From Streptomyces sp. NBC_01314 (GTDB lineage Bacteria > Actinomycetota > Actinomycetes > Streptomycetales > Streptomycetaceae), in assembly GCF_041435215.1 (NCBI RefSeq), contig NZ_CP108394.1:9672001-9736000 (forward strand): a DNA stretch of 64,000 nucleotides, read 5' to 3'. Shown here in pieces: positions 9,300 through 18,044 of this stretch. A program made the translations under genes and the position numbers. The notes under the pieces are model-generated. The model did not search any database. It was not told the origin of the DNA and saw only the letters and a program-made list of their open reading frames with translations. Position 1 is the first letter of the stretch. Each line of letters starts with the position of its first letter.

Positions 9300-9367
9300 G
9301 GGAAGCGCCCGTTGTCGCTGTTCGGGAAGAAAGGCCGCCATTCCTTGTCGGTCATCTTCCTTGCCAT
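9300..9367 (-). pseudogene. Short relic resembling the N-terminus of a PPOX/F420 oxidoreductase
   Basis: On the minus strand from ATG 9367 the sequence reads MARKMTDKEWRPFF. This resembles the start (MARKMTDEEWRAF) of actinobacterial pyridoxamine-oxidase-like, F420-dependent proteins, after which similarity stops. Too short for certainty; it could be chance. Confidence 0.25.
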
Positions 9368-9463
9368 GTCCCCATCCTGCTTGCTCCGACGCCAGCGGTG
9401 GGGAAGGCTGAATCGTCGGATCCTCCTTGCCAGGGGGGAACGACGAAACGGGGAGTAGGAACG

Positions 9464-9877
9464 ATGGTGCAGAACGCGGGACTCGGTTGGCTGCTGGACG
9501 ACCTGACCGAGCGCGTGGAACCCATACGGCACGCCTTGGTGCTGTCCAACGACGGACTCGTCACCGCGGCGAGCACCGGCCTGCGGCGCGAGGACTCCGA
9601 ACATCTCGCCGCGGTCTCGTCGGGACTGCAGAGCCTCGCCAAGGGCTCGGGCCGCCACTTCGGAGCCGGTGACGTACGACAGACGATGATCGAGTTCGAC
9701 GACGCGGTGCTCTTCGTCACCGCGGCCGGACCGGGCAGCTGCCTCTGCGTGCTCAGCGCCGCGGAGGCGGACATCGGACAGATCGCCTACGAGATGACGC
9801 TGCTCGTGAACCGCGTCGGCGAACACCTCCGAGTGGACGCCCGCCAGCCCGAACGCTCGGCCGCGATGGATCGCTGA
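9464..9877 (+). CDS. Second roadblock/LC7 domain protein (CvnB paralogue)
   Basis: 137 residues from MVQNAGLGWLLDDL, with GGGGAG 8-9 nt upstream. It is clearly related to the CvnB at 7571..8008 along its length (shared SNDGL, SLAKG-GRHFG, VRQTM, VNRVGEHL blocks). It probably forms homodimers or heterodimers with CvnB and offers an alternative GTPase regulator. The 225-bp gap after cvnD suggests its own promoter or an old insertion. Confidence 0.9.
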   Translation: MVQNAGLGWLLDDLTERVEPIRHALVLSNDGLVTAASTGLRREDSEHLAAVSSGLQSLAKGSGRHFGAGDVRQTMIEFDDAVLFVTAAGPGSCLCVLSAAEADIGQIAYEMTLLVNRVGEHLRVDARQPERSAAMDR

Positions 9878-10007
9878 CCTGCTGCTTTCGCCGTTGCGGG
9901 CAGAGTTGTCCACAGGCCCGCCACGACTTTCGGCGAACGGGCTACGGTTTTTCCCGAGGCGAGCGCGAGACCGGCGCGAGCACCGCACCACACGGGGGAG
10001 AACCACC

Positions 10008-11036
10008 ATGTCCGGCGACACCATCACGCCATCCGCCACGCCCGGCACGACCACCGAGCCCGGCACACTCACCACGCCGAGCGCCGCCCCGGCACCGGCC
10101 GGGGCGACCGGCCGCACCGTCACGCTGAGCCGCGCCGCCCGCGAACTGGGCCTGAAACGAAGCGAACTCGACCTCGCCGTACAACTGGGATGCCTACGAA
10201 CAGTCGTCGACGAGGGAGGCGGAGACCGTCGGATCGCACGGGCGGAGATCGACCGGCTCCGTGCCGAGAGGGGCTTTCCGGAAGCACTCCGGGAACGGGT
10301 CGACGCCGTAGGTTCCCACACGGCCTCCCAGATCCTCGGCGTGCCGGCGTCCCGGTTCATGCGTCTCGCACGGCTGGGGTTGGTCACGCCGGTCAAGTAC
10401 TACCTCAACCGCTACCGAGCCGTGGTCTGGCTCTATCTGGCGTCCGAACTGAGGCAGTTCGTGGCCGAGGAGAAGAACGCCCGATGGCTGACGGGTCGTA
10501 TGCCGGAGGACCTGAGGCGTCAGCTGGAGGCGGGGCTGGACCTACGCCCCCGGAACTGGCGAGGGCGCCATCTCGGATTCCTGCTGCGGCAGGCCGAGGA
10601 CCCCTGGCGGCGCGCTGCCGCTCCGGCCGCCCTGCTCGATCCGATCCAGGTCGCTGAGATCGTCCAGGACCCCTACGAGCGGGCTCACTTGAACCGCCAC
10701 CGGCCCGCACGGGCCGACCACGGGCCGCCCGACTCTCCCGCCGCGCAGATCACCGCGTGGATCATGACGGCGGACGACCCCGATGAGATCGAATGGCTGC
10801 GGACAAATCTCCGGCAGTCCCTCGTCGAGGCCCGCGCCCACCGACTCGCACCGAGGCCCCGCCGCAAAGTGCCGGCGTCGGACACCGCCCGGCACGAGAC
10901 GCCGGTGGCGGCAGCGCGACCGGCACCCCACCTGCCCCGGGGCGGGCGCCGACCCGGGAAACCGCGGCCGACGGCCGGCACGGCTCCCGAGGGGCGACGC
11001 GGCCTGCTGGGCTGGCTCCTGCGCGGACATCACTGA
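10008..11036 (+). CDS. Putative DNA-binding protein, DUF6397-like
   Basis: 342 residues from MSGDTITPSATPG, chosen over an upstream start because GGGGGAGA precedes ATG 10008. An N-terminal Thr/Pro/Ala linker is followed by two helix-turn-helix/excisionase-like modules: LSRAARELGLKRSELDLAVQ with a basic wing (about 45-90) and HTASQILGVPASRFMRLARLG (about 105-125). The C-terminus is basic and proline-rich. The layout matches my recollection of the Streptomyces DUF6397 family; no function is established. It ends 8 bp from the convergent thioesterase gene. Confidence 0.7.
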   Translation: MSGDTITPSATPGTTTEPGTLTTPSAAPAPAGATGRTVTLSRAARELGLKRSELDLAVQLGCLRTVVDEGGGDRRIARAEIDRLRAERGFPEALRERVDAVGSHTASQILGVPASRFMRLARLGLVTPVKYYLNRYRAVVWLYLASELRQFVAEEKNARWLTGRMPEDLRRQLEAGLDLRPRNWRGRHLGFLLRQAEDPWRRAAAPAALLDPIQVAEIVQDPYERAHLNRHRPARADHGPPDSPAAQITAWIMTADDPDEIEWLRTNLRQSLVEARAHRLAPRPRRKVPASDTARHETPVAAARPAPHLPRGGRRPGKPRPTAGTAPEGRRGLLGWLLRGHH

Positions 11037-11044
11037 CCTGCCGG

Positions 11045-11920
11045 TCAGGCGCCGAGCTTGCGGAACAACCCTTCCTGGACGACCGACACGAGCAGACGTC
11101 CCTCCAGGTCGTAGATACGGCCGCGGGCCAGCCCGCGGCCGCCCACCGCGATCGGCGACTCCTGGTCGTACAGGAACCACTCGTCCGCGCGGAACGGCCG
11201 GTGGAACCACATGGCGTGGTCCAGCGACGCCATGTCGAAGCCGCGGGGCCCCCAGAGGGGCTCGACCGGGATACGGACGGCGTCCAGAAGGGTCATGTCG
11301 CTGGCGTACGTCAGCGCGCAGGTGTGCACCAGCGGGTCGTCCCCCAGAGGCCCCACGGCCCGCATCCACACCGCGCTGCGCGGCTCGGCGTTCTCGACCT
11401 CCTCGGCGGTCCAGCGCAGCCGGTCGACGTACCGGATGTCGAAGGGCTGACGCCGGGCCATGCGCTCCAACTGCTCCGGGAGCGCGCCCAGATGCTCGGT
11501 GATCTCCTGGGACACCGTCGGCAACGACTCGGGGTCCGGCACCTTGCGGACCGGCGGCAGCTGATGCTCGAAGCTCCCCTCTTCAGGCTTGTGGAAGGAG
11601 GCGGTCAGATTGAAGATCGTGCGGCCCTGCTGCACGGCGGTGACCCGGCGCGTGGTGAACGACCGCCCGTCGCGAACCCGCTCGACCTGGTACACGATCG
11701 GCACCCCCGGACGGCCCGGCCGCAGGAAGTACGCGTGCAGCGAGTGCACCGGCCGGTCGCCCTCCGTGGTGCGTCCGGCGGCGACCAGTGCCTGGCCGGC
11801 GACCTGGCCGCCGAAGACCCGCTGCAGGGACTCCTGCGGGCTGCGCCCACGGAAGATGTTGACCTCGATCTGCTCCAGGTCGAGCAGGTCGACGAGCCGC
11901 TCGGCGGGGTTGGTCGTCAT
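11045..11920 (-). CDS. tesB: Acyl-CoA thioesterase II (TesB family)
   Basis: 291 residues from MTTNPAERLVDLLDLEQIEV, with GGAGAGG upstream of ATG 11920. It is a double hot-dog thioesterase: the first hot-dog carries VFGGQVAGQALVAA and HSLHAYFLRPG, the second ASLDHAMWFHRPF with the conserved Asp and YDQESP. It hydrolyses acyl-CoA to free acid and CoA in the cytoplasm. Length equals the usual TesB. It follows the helicase gene by 19 bp in the same direction, so the two are probably one operon. Confidence 0.93.
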   Translation of the reverse strand: MTTNPAERLVDLLDLEQIEVNIFRGRSPQESLQRVFGGQVAGQALVAAGRTTEGDRPVHSLHAYFLRPGRPGVPIVYQVERVRDGRSFTTRRVTAVQQGRTIFNLTASFHKPEEGSFEHQLPPVRKVPDPESLPTVSQEITEHLGALPEQLERMARRQPFDIRYVDRLRWTAEEVENAEPRSAVWMRAVGPLGDDPLVHTCALTYASDMTLLDAVRIPVEPLWGPRGFDMASLDHAMWFHRPFRADEWFLYDQESPIAVGGRGLARGRIYDLEGRLLVSVVQEGLFRKLGA

Positions 11921-11939
11921 GTACGGGCCTCTCCAGTGC

Positions 11940-14453
11940 TCACAGCTGACCGACGTCGGTGACCTTGACGACGGCGCGTGCCTCTGCGTCCGAAGCCGCG
12001 AGGTCGATCTCCGCGCTGATGCCCCAGTCATGATCGCCGTTCGGGTCGGCGAAGGTCTGCCGGACGCGCCACAGCCCGTTCTGCGGCTCCTCCTCGATCA
12101 TCAACAGCCTGGGGCCACGGGCGTCGGGGCCCGTGCCGAGCTCTTCGTACTCGTCCCAGTACTTGTCCATCGCCTCGCCCCACCGCTCGGTGTCCCAGCC
12201 GGACTCGGCGTCCAGCTCACCCAGCTCACCCACGTGATCGAGGGCGGCGAGCTCGACACGGCGGAACATGGCGTTGCGGACGAGGACACGGAAGGCGCGT
12301 GCGTTGGCGGTGACCGGCTTGACCTGGTCGGCCTTCTCCTGGGCCTCCTCGGCCGTCATCTCCTCGGGGTTGGCCAGCTTCTCCCACTCGTCGAGGAGGC
12401 TGGAGTCGACCTGGCGCACCATCTCGCCGAGCCAGGCGATCAGGTCCTCCAGGTCGTCCGACTTGAGGTCGTCGGGGACGGTGTGGTCCAGGGCCTTGAA
12501 GGCGCCCGCGAGGTAGCGCAGCACGATGCCCTCGGTGCGCGCCAGCTCGTAGTGGGACGTCAACTCCGTGAAGGTCATGGCCCGTTCGTACATGTCGCGG
12601 ATCACCGACTTCGGCGACAGCGGATGGTCACCGACCCAGGGATGGCTTTTGCGGTACGTGTCGTACGCGTGGAAGAGCAGCTCCTCCAAGGGCTTGGGGT
12701 AGCTGACGTCCTGGAGCCGCTCCATGCGCTCCTCGTACTCGACCCCGTCCGCCTTCATCGCGGCCACAGCCTCACCGCGCGCCTTGTTCTGCTGGGCGGC
12801 GAGGATCTGCCGCGGATCGTCCAGCGTGGACTCCACGACGGAGACCATGTCGAGGGCGTACGACGGGGACTCCGGGTCCAGCAGTTCGAACGCGGCCAGC
12901 GCGAAGGTGGACAGCGGCTGGTTGAGCGCGAAGTCCTGCTGGAGATCGACCGTCAACCGGACGATGCGGCCCTCGGCGTCCGGCTCGTCGAGTTTCTCGA
13001 CGATGCCGCCGTCGAGGAGCGACCGGTAGATCGCGATCGCGCGGCGGATGTGCCGCAACTGCTGTTTCCGCGTTTCGTGGTTGTCCTCCAGCAGATGGCG
13101 CATCGCGTCGAAGGCGTTGCCCGGCCGGGCGATCACCGACAAAAGCATCGTGTGCGTGACGCGGAAGCGGGAGGTGAGTGGTTCCGGGTCGGAGACGATG
13201 AGCTTCTGGAAGGTGCTGTCGGTCCAGCCGACGAACCCCTCCGGCGCCTTCTTGCGGACCACCTTGCGGCGCTTCTTCGGGTCGTCGCCAGCCTTGGCGA
13301 GCGCCTTCTCGTTCTCGACGACGTGCTCGGGCGCCTGCCCCACCACGTAGCCCGCGGTGTCGAAACCGGCCCGCCCGGCGCGGCCCGCGATCTGGTGGAA
13401 CTCACGGGCACGCAGCGTCCGCACCCGGGTGCCGTCGTACTTGGTGAGAGCGGTGAACAGCACGGTGCGAATAGGGACGTTGACACCGACGCCGAGCGTG
13501 TCCGTGCCGCAGATGACCTTCAGCAGACCGGCCTGGGCCAGCTTCTCCACCAGCCGCCGGTACTTGGGCAGCATGCCGGCGTGGTGCACACCGATGCCGT
13601 GCCGCACGTAACGGGAGAGGTTGCGGCCGAACTTGGTGGTGAAGCGGAAGTTGCCGATCAGTTCGGCGATCCGGTCCTTCTCCTCCCGCGTGCACATGTT
13701 GATGCTCATCAGCGCCTGCGCCCGCTCCACGGCCTGCGCCTGTGTGAAGTGCACGATGTAGACGGGAGCCTGCTTGGTGGCGAGCAGCTCCGTGATCGTC
13801 TCCGTCAGCGGGGTCAGCACGTACTCGTAGGAGAGGGGCACCGGGCGGGTCGCCGAGCGGACCACCGAGGTGGGGCGGCCGGTGCGCCGGGTGAGGTCCC
13901 CCTCGAACATCGCGACGTCGCCGAGCGTCGCCGACATCAGGATGAACTGGGCCTGCGGCAGCTCCAGGATCGGGATCTGCCAGGCCCAGCCGCGGTCGGC
14001 CTCCGCGTAGAAGTGGAACTCGTCCATCACGACCTGGCCGACATCGGCGTGTTTGCCGTCGCGCAGCGCGATGGACGCCAGCACCTCGGCGGTGCAGCAG
14101 ATGACGGGGGCGTCGGCGTTCACGGAGGCGTCGCCGGTGAGCATGCCGACGTTCTCGGTGCCGAAGATCTTGCACAGCTCGAAGAACTTCTCCGAGACCA
14201 GCGCCTTGATCGGGGCCGTGTAGAAGGTGACCTCGTCGCGGGCGAGGGCCGCGAAGTGCGCGCCCGCCGCGATCATGCTCTTGCCGGAGCCGGTGGGCGT
14301 CGACACGATCACGTTCGCGCCGGAGACCACCTCGATGAGCGCCTCCTCCTGATGCGGGTAGAGCGTGAGACCGCGTTCCTGGGCCCACGACTCGAAGGCT
14401 TCGTAGAGGGCGTCGGGGTCGGCGGTCCGCGGCAGCTGATCGATGAGGGTCAC
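11940..14453 (-). CDS. DEAD/DEAH box RNA/DNA helicase with C-terminal DUF3516-like region
   Basis: 837 residues from GTG 14453 (MTLIDQLPRTADPDALY), with a G-rich ribosome binding site adjacent. Superfamily 2 motifs in order: Q/motif I VSTPTGSGKS (about residue 52), motif II DEFHFY (DEFH rather than DEAD), motif III MSATLGD, motif IV/V VICGTDTLGVGVNVP, motif VI HQIAGRAGRAG (about 360). The second half matches the long C-terminal domain of actinobacterial Ski2-like helicases (DUF3516). Probably an RNA-processing or repair helicase. It is divergent from the YdjM-like gene. Confidence 0.92.
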   Translation of the reverse strand: MTLIDQLPRTADPDALYEAFESWAQERGLTLYPHQEEALIEVVSGANVIVSTPTGSGKSMIAAGAHFAALARDEVTFYTAPIKALVSEKFFELCKIFGTENVGMLTGDASVNADAPVICCTAEVLASIALRDGKHADVGQVVMDEFHFYAEADRGWAWQIPILELPQAQFILMSATLGDVAMFEGDLTRRTGRPTSVVRSATRPVPLSYEYVLTPLTETITELLATKQAPVYIVHFTQAQAVERAQALMSINMCTREEKDRIAELIGNFRFTTKFGRNLSRYVRHGIGVHHAGMLPKYRRLVEKLAQAGLLKVICGTDTLGVGVNVPIRTVLFTALTKYDGTRVRTLRAREFHQIAGRAGRAGFDTAGYVVGQAPEHVVENEKALAKAGDDPKKRRKVVRKKAPEGFVGWTDSTFQKLIVSDPEPLTSRFRVTHTMLLSVIARPGNAFDAMRHLLEDNHETRKQQLRHIRRAIAIYRSLLDGGIVEKLDEPDAEGRIVRLTVDLQQDFALNQPLSTFALAAFELLDPESPSYALDMVSVVESTLDDPRQILAAQQNKARGEAVAAMKADGVEYEERMERLQDVSYPKPLEELLFHAYDTYRKSHPWVGDHPLSPKSVIRDMYERAMTFTELTSHYELARTEGIVLRYLAGAFKALDHTVPDDLKSDDLEDLIAWLGEMVRQVDSSLLDEWEKLANPEEMTAEEAQEKADQVKPVTANARAFRVLVRNAMFRRVELAALDHVGELGELDAESGWDTERWGEAMDKYWDEYEELGTGPDARGPRLLMIEEEPQNGLWRVRQTFADPNGDHDWGISAEIDLAASDAEARAVVKVTDVGQL

Positions 14454-14619
14454 GCCCCCATCTTGCCTGCACGCGCGGCCGATGGGGGAATCGGATGCCG
14501 GACGGAAGATCGCGAACGCTACGCTGTGGCGCCGACGGAATGTCAGCGCACCTGGACAACTGGACAGCGACTCAAGGCGCCTGGACAGCGGCACGAACGG
14601 AATGGGACGGGGCACCGCC

Positions 14620-15414
14620 ATGATGGGACCAGCACACTCACTGTCGGGAGCCGCGGCCTGGCTCGGCGTAGGGGCGGCAGCGGCCGCCGCAGGGCACACG
14701 ATGCCCTGGCCGGTCCTCCTGGTCGGTGCGCTGATCTGCGCGGGTGCCGCGCTCGCCCCGGACCTGGACCACAAGGCGGCCACGATCTCGCGCTCCTTCG
14801 GTCCACTGTCGCGCTGGGTGTGCGAGATCGTCGACAAGCTCTCGTACGCCGTCTACAAGGCGACCAGGAAGCAGGGCGACCCGCGCCGCTCCGGCGGGCA
14901 CCGCACGCTCACGCACACCTGGCTGTGGGCAGCGCTGCTGGGCGCCGGTGCCTCCGCCATCGCCATCACGGGGGGCCGCTGGGCGGTGCTGGCCCTCCTC
15001 TTCGTGCACATGGTGCTGGCCATCGAGGGTCTGCTGTGGCGGGCGGCCCGGGGCTCGAGCAGCGATGTGCTGGTGTGGCTGCTGGCCGCGACCAGTGCCT
15101 GGATCCTCGCGGGTGTCCTGGACAAGCCGGGCAACGGGGCGGACTGGCTGTTCACACAGCCGGGCCAGGAGTACCTGTGGCTCGGGCTGCCGATCGTGCT
15201 CGGCGCGCTGGTGCACGACATCGGGGACTCGCTGACCGTGTCGGGCTGCCCGGTTCTGTGGCCGATACCGATCGGGCGCAAGCGCTGGTATCCCCTGGGC
15301 CCGCCGAAGGCCATGCGCTTCCGGGCCGGCAGCTGGGTGGAGCTGCGGGTGCTGATGCCGGTGTTCATGGTGCTCGGGGGAGTGGGCGCGGCGGCAGCGC
15401 TGAACTTCATCTGA
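14620..15414 (+). CDS. Metal-dependent membrane hydrolase, YdjM/LexA-induced family
   Basis: 264 residues with several hydrophobic helices. Signature polar motifs near the membrane face: GPAHSLSG (about residues 3-10), PDLDHKAA (about 47), HRTLTHT (about 90) and VHDIGDSLT (about 195). These His/Asp clusters match the YdjM-type putative metal-dependent phospholipase/hydrolase family. The substrate is not known. The start is MMGPAHS at 14620; the adjacent ATG 14623 and ATG 14602 are alternatives. Convergent with the DUF5709 gene. Confidence 0.85.
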   Translation: MMGPAHSLSGAAAWLGVGAAAAAAGHTMPWPVLLVGALICAGAALAPDLDHKAATISRSFGPLSRWVCEIVDKLSYAVYKATRKQGDPRRSGGHRTLTHTWLWAALLGAGASAIAITGGRWAVLALLFVHMVLAIEGLLWRAARGSSSDVLVWLLAATSAWILAGVLDKPGNGADWLFTQPGQEYLWLGLPIVLGALVHDIGDSLTVSGCPVLWPIPIGRKRWYPLGPPKAMRFRAGSWVELRVLMPVFMVLGGVGAAAALNFI

Positions 15415-15420
15415 CGCGCC

Positions 15421-15438
15421 GCTCGGCCCTGGCCGAGC
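15421..15438. terminator. Weak hairpin between convergent genes
   Basis: GCTCGGC-CCTG-GCCGAGC, a perfect 7-bp stem with a 4-nt loop, 7 bp after the YdjM-like stop and 15 bp before the DUF5709 stop. Confidence 0.45.
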
Positions 15439-15452
15439 CCTTCGAAACCGGG

Positions 15453-15923
15453 TCAGCCGGACGGCGGACCCTCGTCCACGATGTGCATCGCCGCCTCCTC
15501 GGCGGAGGCGGCAGCCCCGTCGATGCCCACGTCGCTGGCGATCAGCCCGCTCTCCTCGTCCTCGTGCGCACCCTCGTCGGGAGCGACGAGACGGCCGGAG
15601 CGGAGGTCGCCCACCTCGCTGTCCAGGGGCTCGCCGTCGGTGTCCTGGGAGTCGCCGATACCGTCTCCGTCGGGGTAGGCGATGTCCGGGAGCTCCTCGG
15701 CGAGGCGTTGTTCCAGGGTCTCACCGCGCAGGCGCTCCGCCGCGGTGACACCGGTGTGCTCGACCGCCCATGGCCGCTCCGGTGGGGACCAGCCCCGGTC
15801 GAGGGGGTCGGCCACACCATCGGCGACCAGGGTGTCCTCGGCGTCCAGCAGCCCCGCGTCGTCCTGGATCTCGGATCCGTCTGGCTGGTAGACGTCGTCT
15901 CCCCAACCGCCGGCTCTGTCCAC
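15453..15923 (-). CDS. DUF5709 domain protein
   Basis: 156 residues from GTG 15923, preceded by GGAGG with a 6-7 nt spacer. The N-terminal DUF5709 signature is clear: GDDVYQPDGSEIQDDAGLLD followed by AEDTL (about residues 8-34), then RGWSPPERPW and ERLRGETLEQRLAEELPD. The rest is very acidic and ends in an EEAAMHIVDE stretch. It is a soluble, probably largely disordered actinobacterial protein of unknown function. Confidence 0.88.
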   Translation of the reverse strand: MDRAGGWGDDVYQPDGSEIQDDAGLLDAEDTLVADGVADPLDRGWSPPERPWAVEHTGVTAAERLRGETLEQRLAEELPDIAYPDGDGIGDSQDTDGEPLDSEVGDLRSGRLVAPDEGAHEDEESGLIASDVGIDGAAASAEEAAMHIVDEGPPSG

Positions 15924-16262
15924 GGGTACCTCCAGTGGTGGGACGGGCCCGGTGCCACCGTTCGGCGACGGTGGGCGCGCGGACCGCTGGGCGACGGCCC
16001 GAACCCCGCGAACCGGGCGGTTCACGGGCGTCCCCCGAATCAGTGCCCACCACCAGCCTTCCACTCGCGTTCGGCACCGCGCAACGGCAGGGGGCCGGAG
16101 GCCGCCGGACCACCCGGCCGCCGCCCGTCATGGCCGGGTCCGTTCCGGGCCCGGCCGCAGGGAGCGGCCCGTGCGGTCCCGCAACCACCTGTGGCCCCGG
16201 TTCCGGCCGGGGACTCCCCGCCGAGGGGCATCGCATCCGCGACGGCCACGCCTGTGTGCCGG
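15924..16262. other. Non-coding interval upstream of DUF5709 gene
   Basis: 339 bp separating the DUF5709 start from the end of the ABC exporter (both minus strand). No credible ORF is seen on either strand. It holds GC-rich imperfect hairpins, for example GGCCGGG paired with CCCGGCC around 16132-16156, which may terminate the ABC operon, plus presumably the DUF5709 promoter. Confidence 0.4.
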
Positions 16263-18044
16263 TCAGCCGTGCCACGACCTCCACAGGGCCGCGTACGCGC
16301 CGTCCGCCTCGACCAGTTCGTCGTGGCTGCCCAGTTCGCTGATACGGCCGTCCTCGACGACGGCGATGATGTCGGCGTCGTGGGCGGTGTGCAGACGGTG
16401 GGCGATGGCGACGACGGTGCGGCCGTCGAGGACGCGGGCGAGGGAGCGTTCCAGATGGCGGGCCGCGCGCGGGTCGAGGAGCGAGGTCGCCTCGTCCAGC
16501 ACCAGCGTGTGCGGGTCGGCGAGGACCAGCCGGGCCAGCGCGATCTGCTGGGCCTGCGCCGGCGTGAGCGCGAACCCGCCCGAGCCGACCTCGGTGTCCA
16601 GCCCCTCGTCCAGTGCCTGTGCCCAGGCATCGGCGTCGACCGCGCCCAGCGCCGCCCACAGCTCGGCGTCCTGCGCACCCGTGCGGGCGAGGAGCAGGTT
16701 GTCGCGCAGGGAGCCGACGAACACATGGTGCTCCTGGTTGACCAGTGCCACATGGGAGCGGACGTCCTCGGCGGGCATCCGGGACAGTTCGGCGCCACCC
16801 AGGGTGATGCGGCCGTCGCGGGGTGCGTAGATCCCGGCGAGGAGCCTGCCCAGAGTGGACTTGCCGGCGCCGGACGGGCCGACGAGGGCGAGCCGGGTGC
16901 CGGGCGCGACCTCCAGGGACACCTTGCGCAGCACGTCGACGCCTTCGCGGTACCCGAAGTGCACCCGGTCGGCGTGGACATGACGGCCTTCGGGTGCCAC
17001 GGCCGGGTCCCCCGCGTCCGGCTCGATGTCCCGTACACCGACCAGTCGGGCCAGCGACACCTCGGCGACCTGCAGCTCGTCGTACCAGCGGAGGATCAGG
17101 TTGATCGGGTCGACGAGCATCTGGGCGATGAGCGCGCCAGTGGTCAGCTGGCCGAGCCCGATCCACCCCTGCAGGACGAACACCCCGCCGACGATCAGGA
17201 CCGAGCCGAGGACCGTGGTGTGCGTGAGGTTGATCACCGGGAAGAGCACCGACCGCAGCCACAGCGTGTACCGCTCCCAGGCGGTCCACTCCCGGACGCG
17301 TCGGTTCGACAGGTCGATGCGGCGCGTGCCGAGACGGTGGGCCTCGACCGTGCGGCCGGCGTCCACGGTCTCCGCGAGCACGGCGGCCACGGCGGCGTAC
17401 CCGGCGGACTCCGAGCGGTAGGCGGAGGGGGCACGCTTGAAGTACCAGCGGCAGCCGAGCACCAGCAGCGGCAGGGCCAGCAGTACGGCGAGGGCCAGTG
17501 GGGGCGCGGTCACGGCGAGCCCGCCGATGAGCAGGGCCACCCACACCACGCCGATCGCCAGCTGGGGCACTGCCTCGCGCATGGCGTTGCCGAGCCGGTC
17601 GATGTCCGTGGTGATGCGGGAGAGCAGGTCACCCGTACCGGCGCGTTCCAGGACGCCCGGCGGCAGTCCGACCGACCGTACGAGGAAGTCCTCACGGAGG
17701 TCGGCCAGCATCCGCTCACCGAGCACGGCGCCGCGCAGCCGCACCTCCCTGACGAAAACGGCCTGCACGACGAGGGCGACGACGAACACCGCCGCCGTGA
17801 GTTCCAGATGGAGCTCCCGCGCCTCGTCGGAGACGCGTTCGACGAGGGTGCCGAGCAGGTAGGGGCCCGCCATCGAGGCCACGACGGCGATCGTGTTGAC
17901 GGTGATGAGCAGGACGAAGGCCCTGCGGTGCCGACGGAACAGTTCGGCCACGTAGGAGCGTACGGTCGCGGGGGCGCCGACGGGCAGGGTGTTCGCCGTC
18001 GTCGGGGCGGCCGGATCGTAGGCCGGGGGCGCCACGCCGATCAT
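16263..18044 (-). CDS. ABC exporter half-transporter (canonical Walker A, degenerate signature)
   Basis: 593 residues: six-helix ABC transmembrane domain (about 30-330) fused to an ATPase domain. Walker A GPSGAGKST (about 393), Walker B TLVLDEATS and H-loop IAHRL are intact, but the LSGGQ signature is replaced by LTPAQAQQIALARL. Its start codon overlaps the stop of the upstream partner by 4 nt (18041-18044), so the two are co-translated and should form a heterodimer. In that dimer the normal Walker A here would pair with the normal signature of the partner. Substrate unknown; multidrug or lipid-like export is usual for the family. Confidence 0.92.
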   Translation of the reverse strand: MIGVAPPAYDPAAPTTANTLPVGAPATVRSYVAELFRRHRRAFVLLITVNTIAVVASMAGPYLLGTLVERVSDEARELHLELTAAVFVVALVVQAVFVREVRLRGAVLGERMLADLREDFLVRSVGLPPGVLERAGTGDLLSRITTDIDRLGNAMREAVPQLAIGVVWVALLIGGLAVTAPPLALAVLLALPLLVLGCRWYFKRAPSAYRSESAGYAAVAAVLAETVDAGRTVEAHRLGTRRIDLSNRRVREWTAWERYTLWLRSVLFPVINLTHTTVLGSVLIVGGVFVLQGWIGLGQLTTGALIAQMLVDPINLILRWYDELQVAEVSLARLVGVRDIEPDAGDPAVAPEGRHVHADRVHFGYREGVDVLRKVSLEVAPGTRLALVGPSGAGKSTLGRLLAGIYAPRDGRITLGGAELSRMPAEDVRSHVALVNQEHHVFVGSLRDNLLLARTGAQDAELWAALGAVDADAWAQALDEGLDTEVGSGGFALTPAQAQQIALARLVLADPHTLVLDEATSLLDPRAARHLERSLARVLDGRTVVAIAHRLHTAHDADIIAVVEDGRISELGSHDELVEADGAYAALWRSWHG

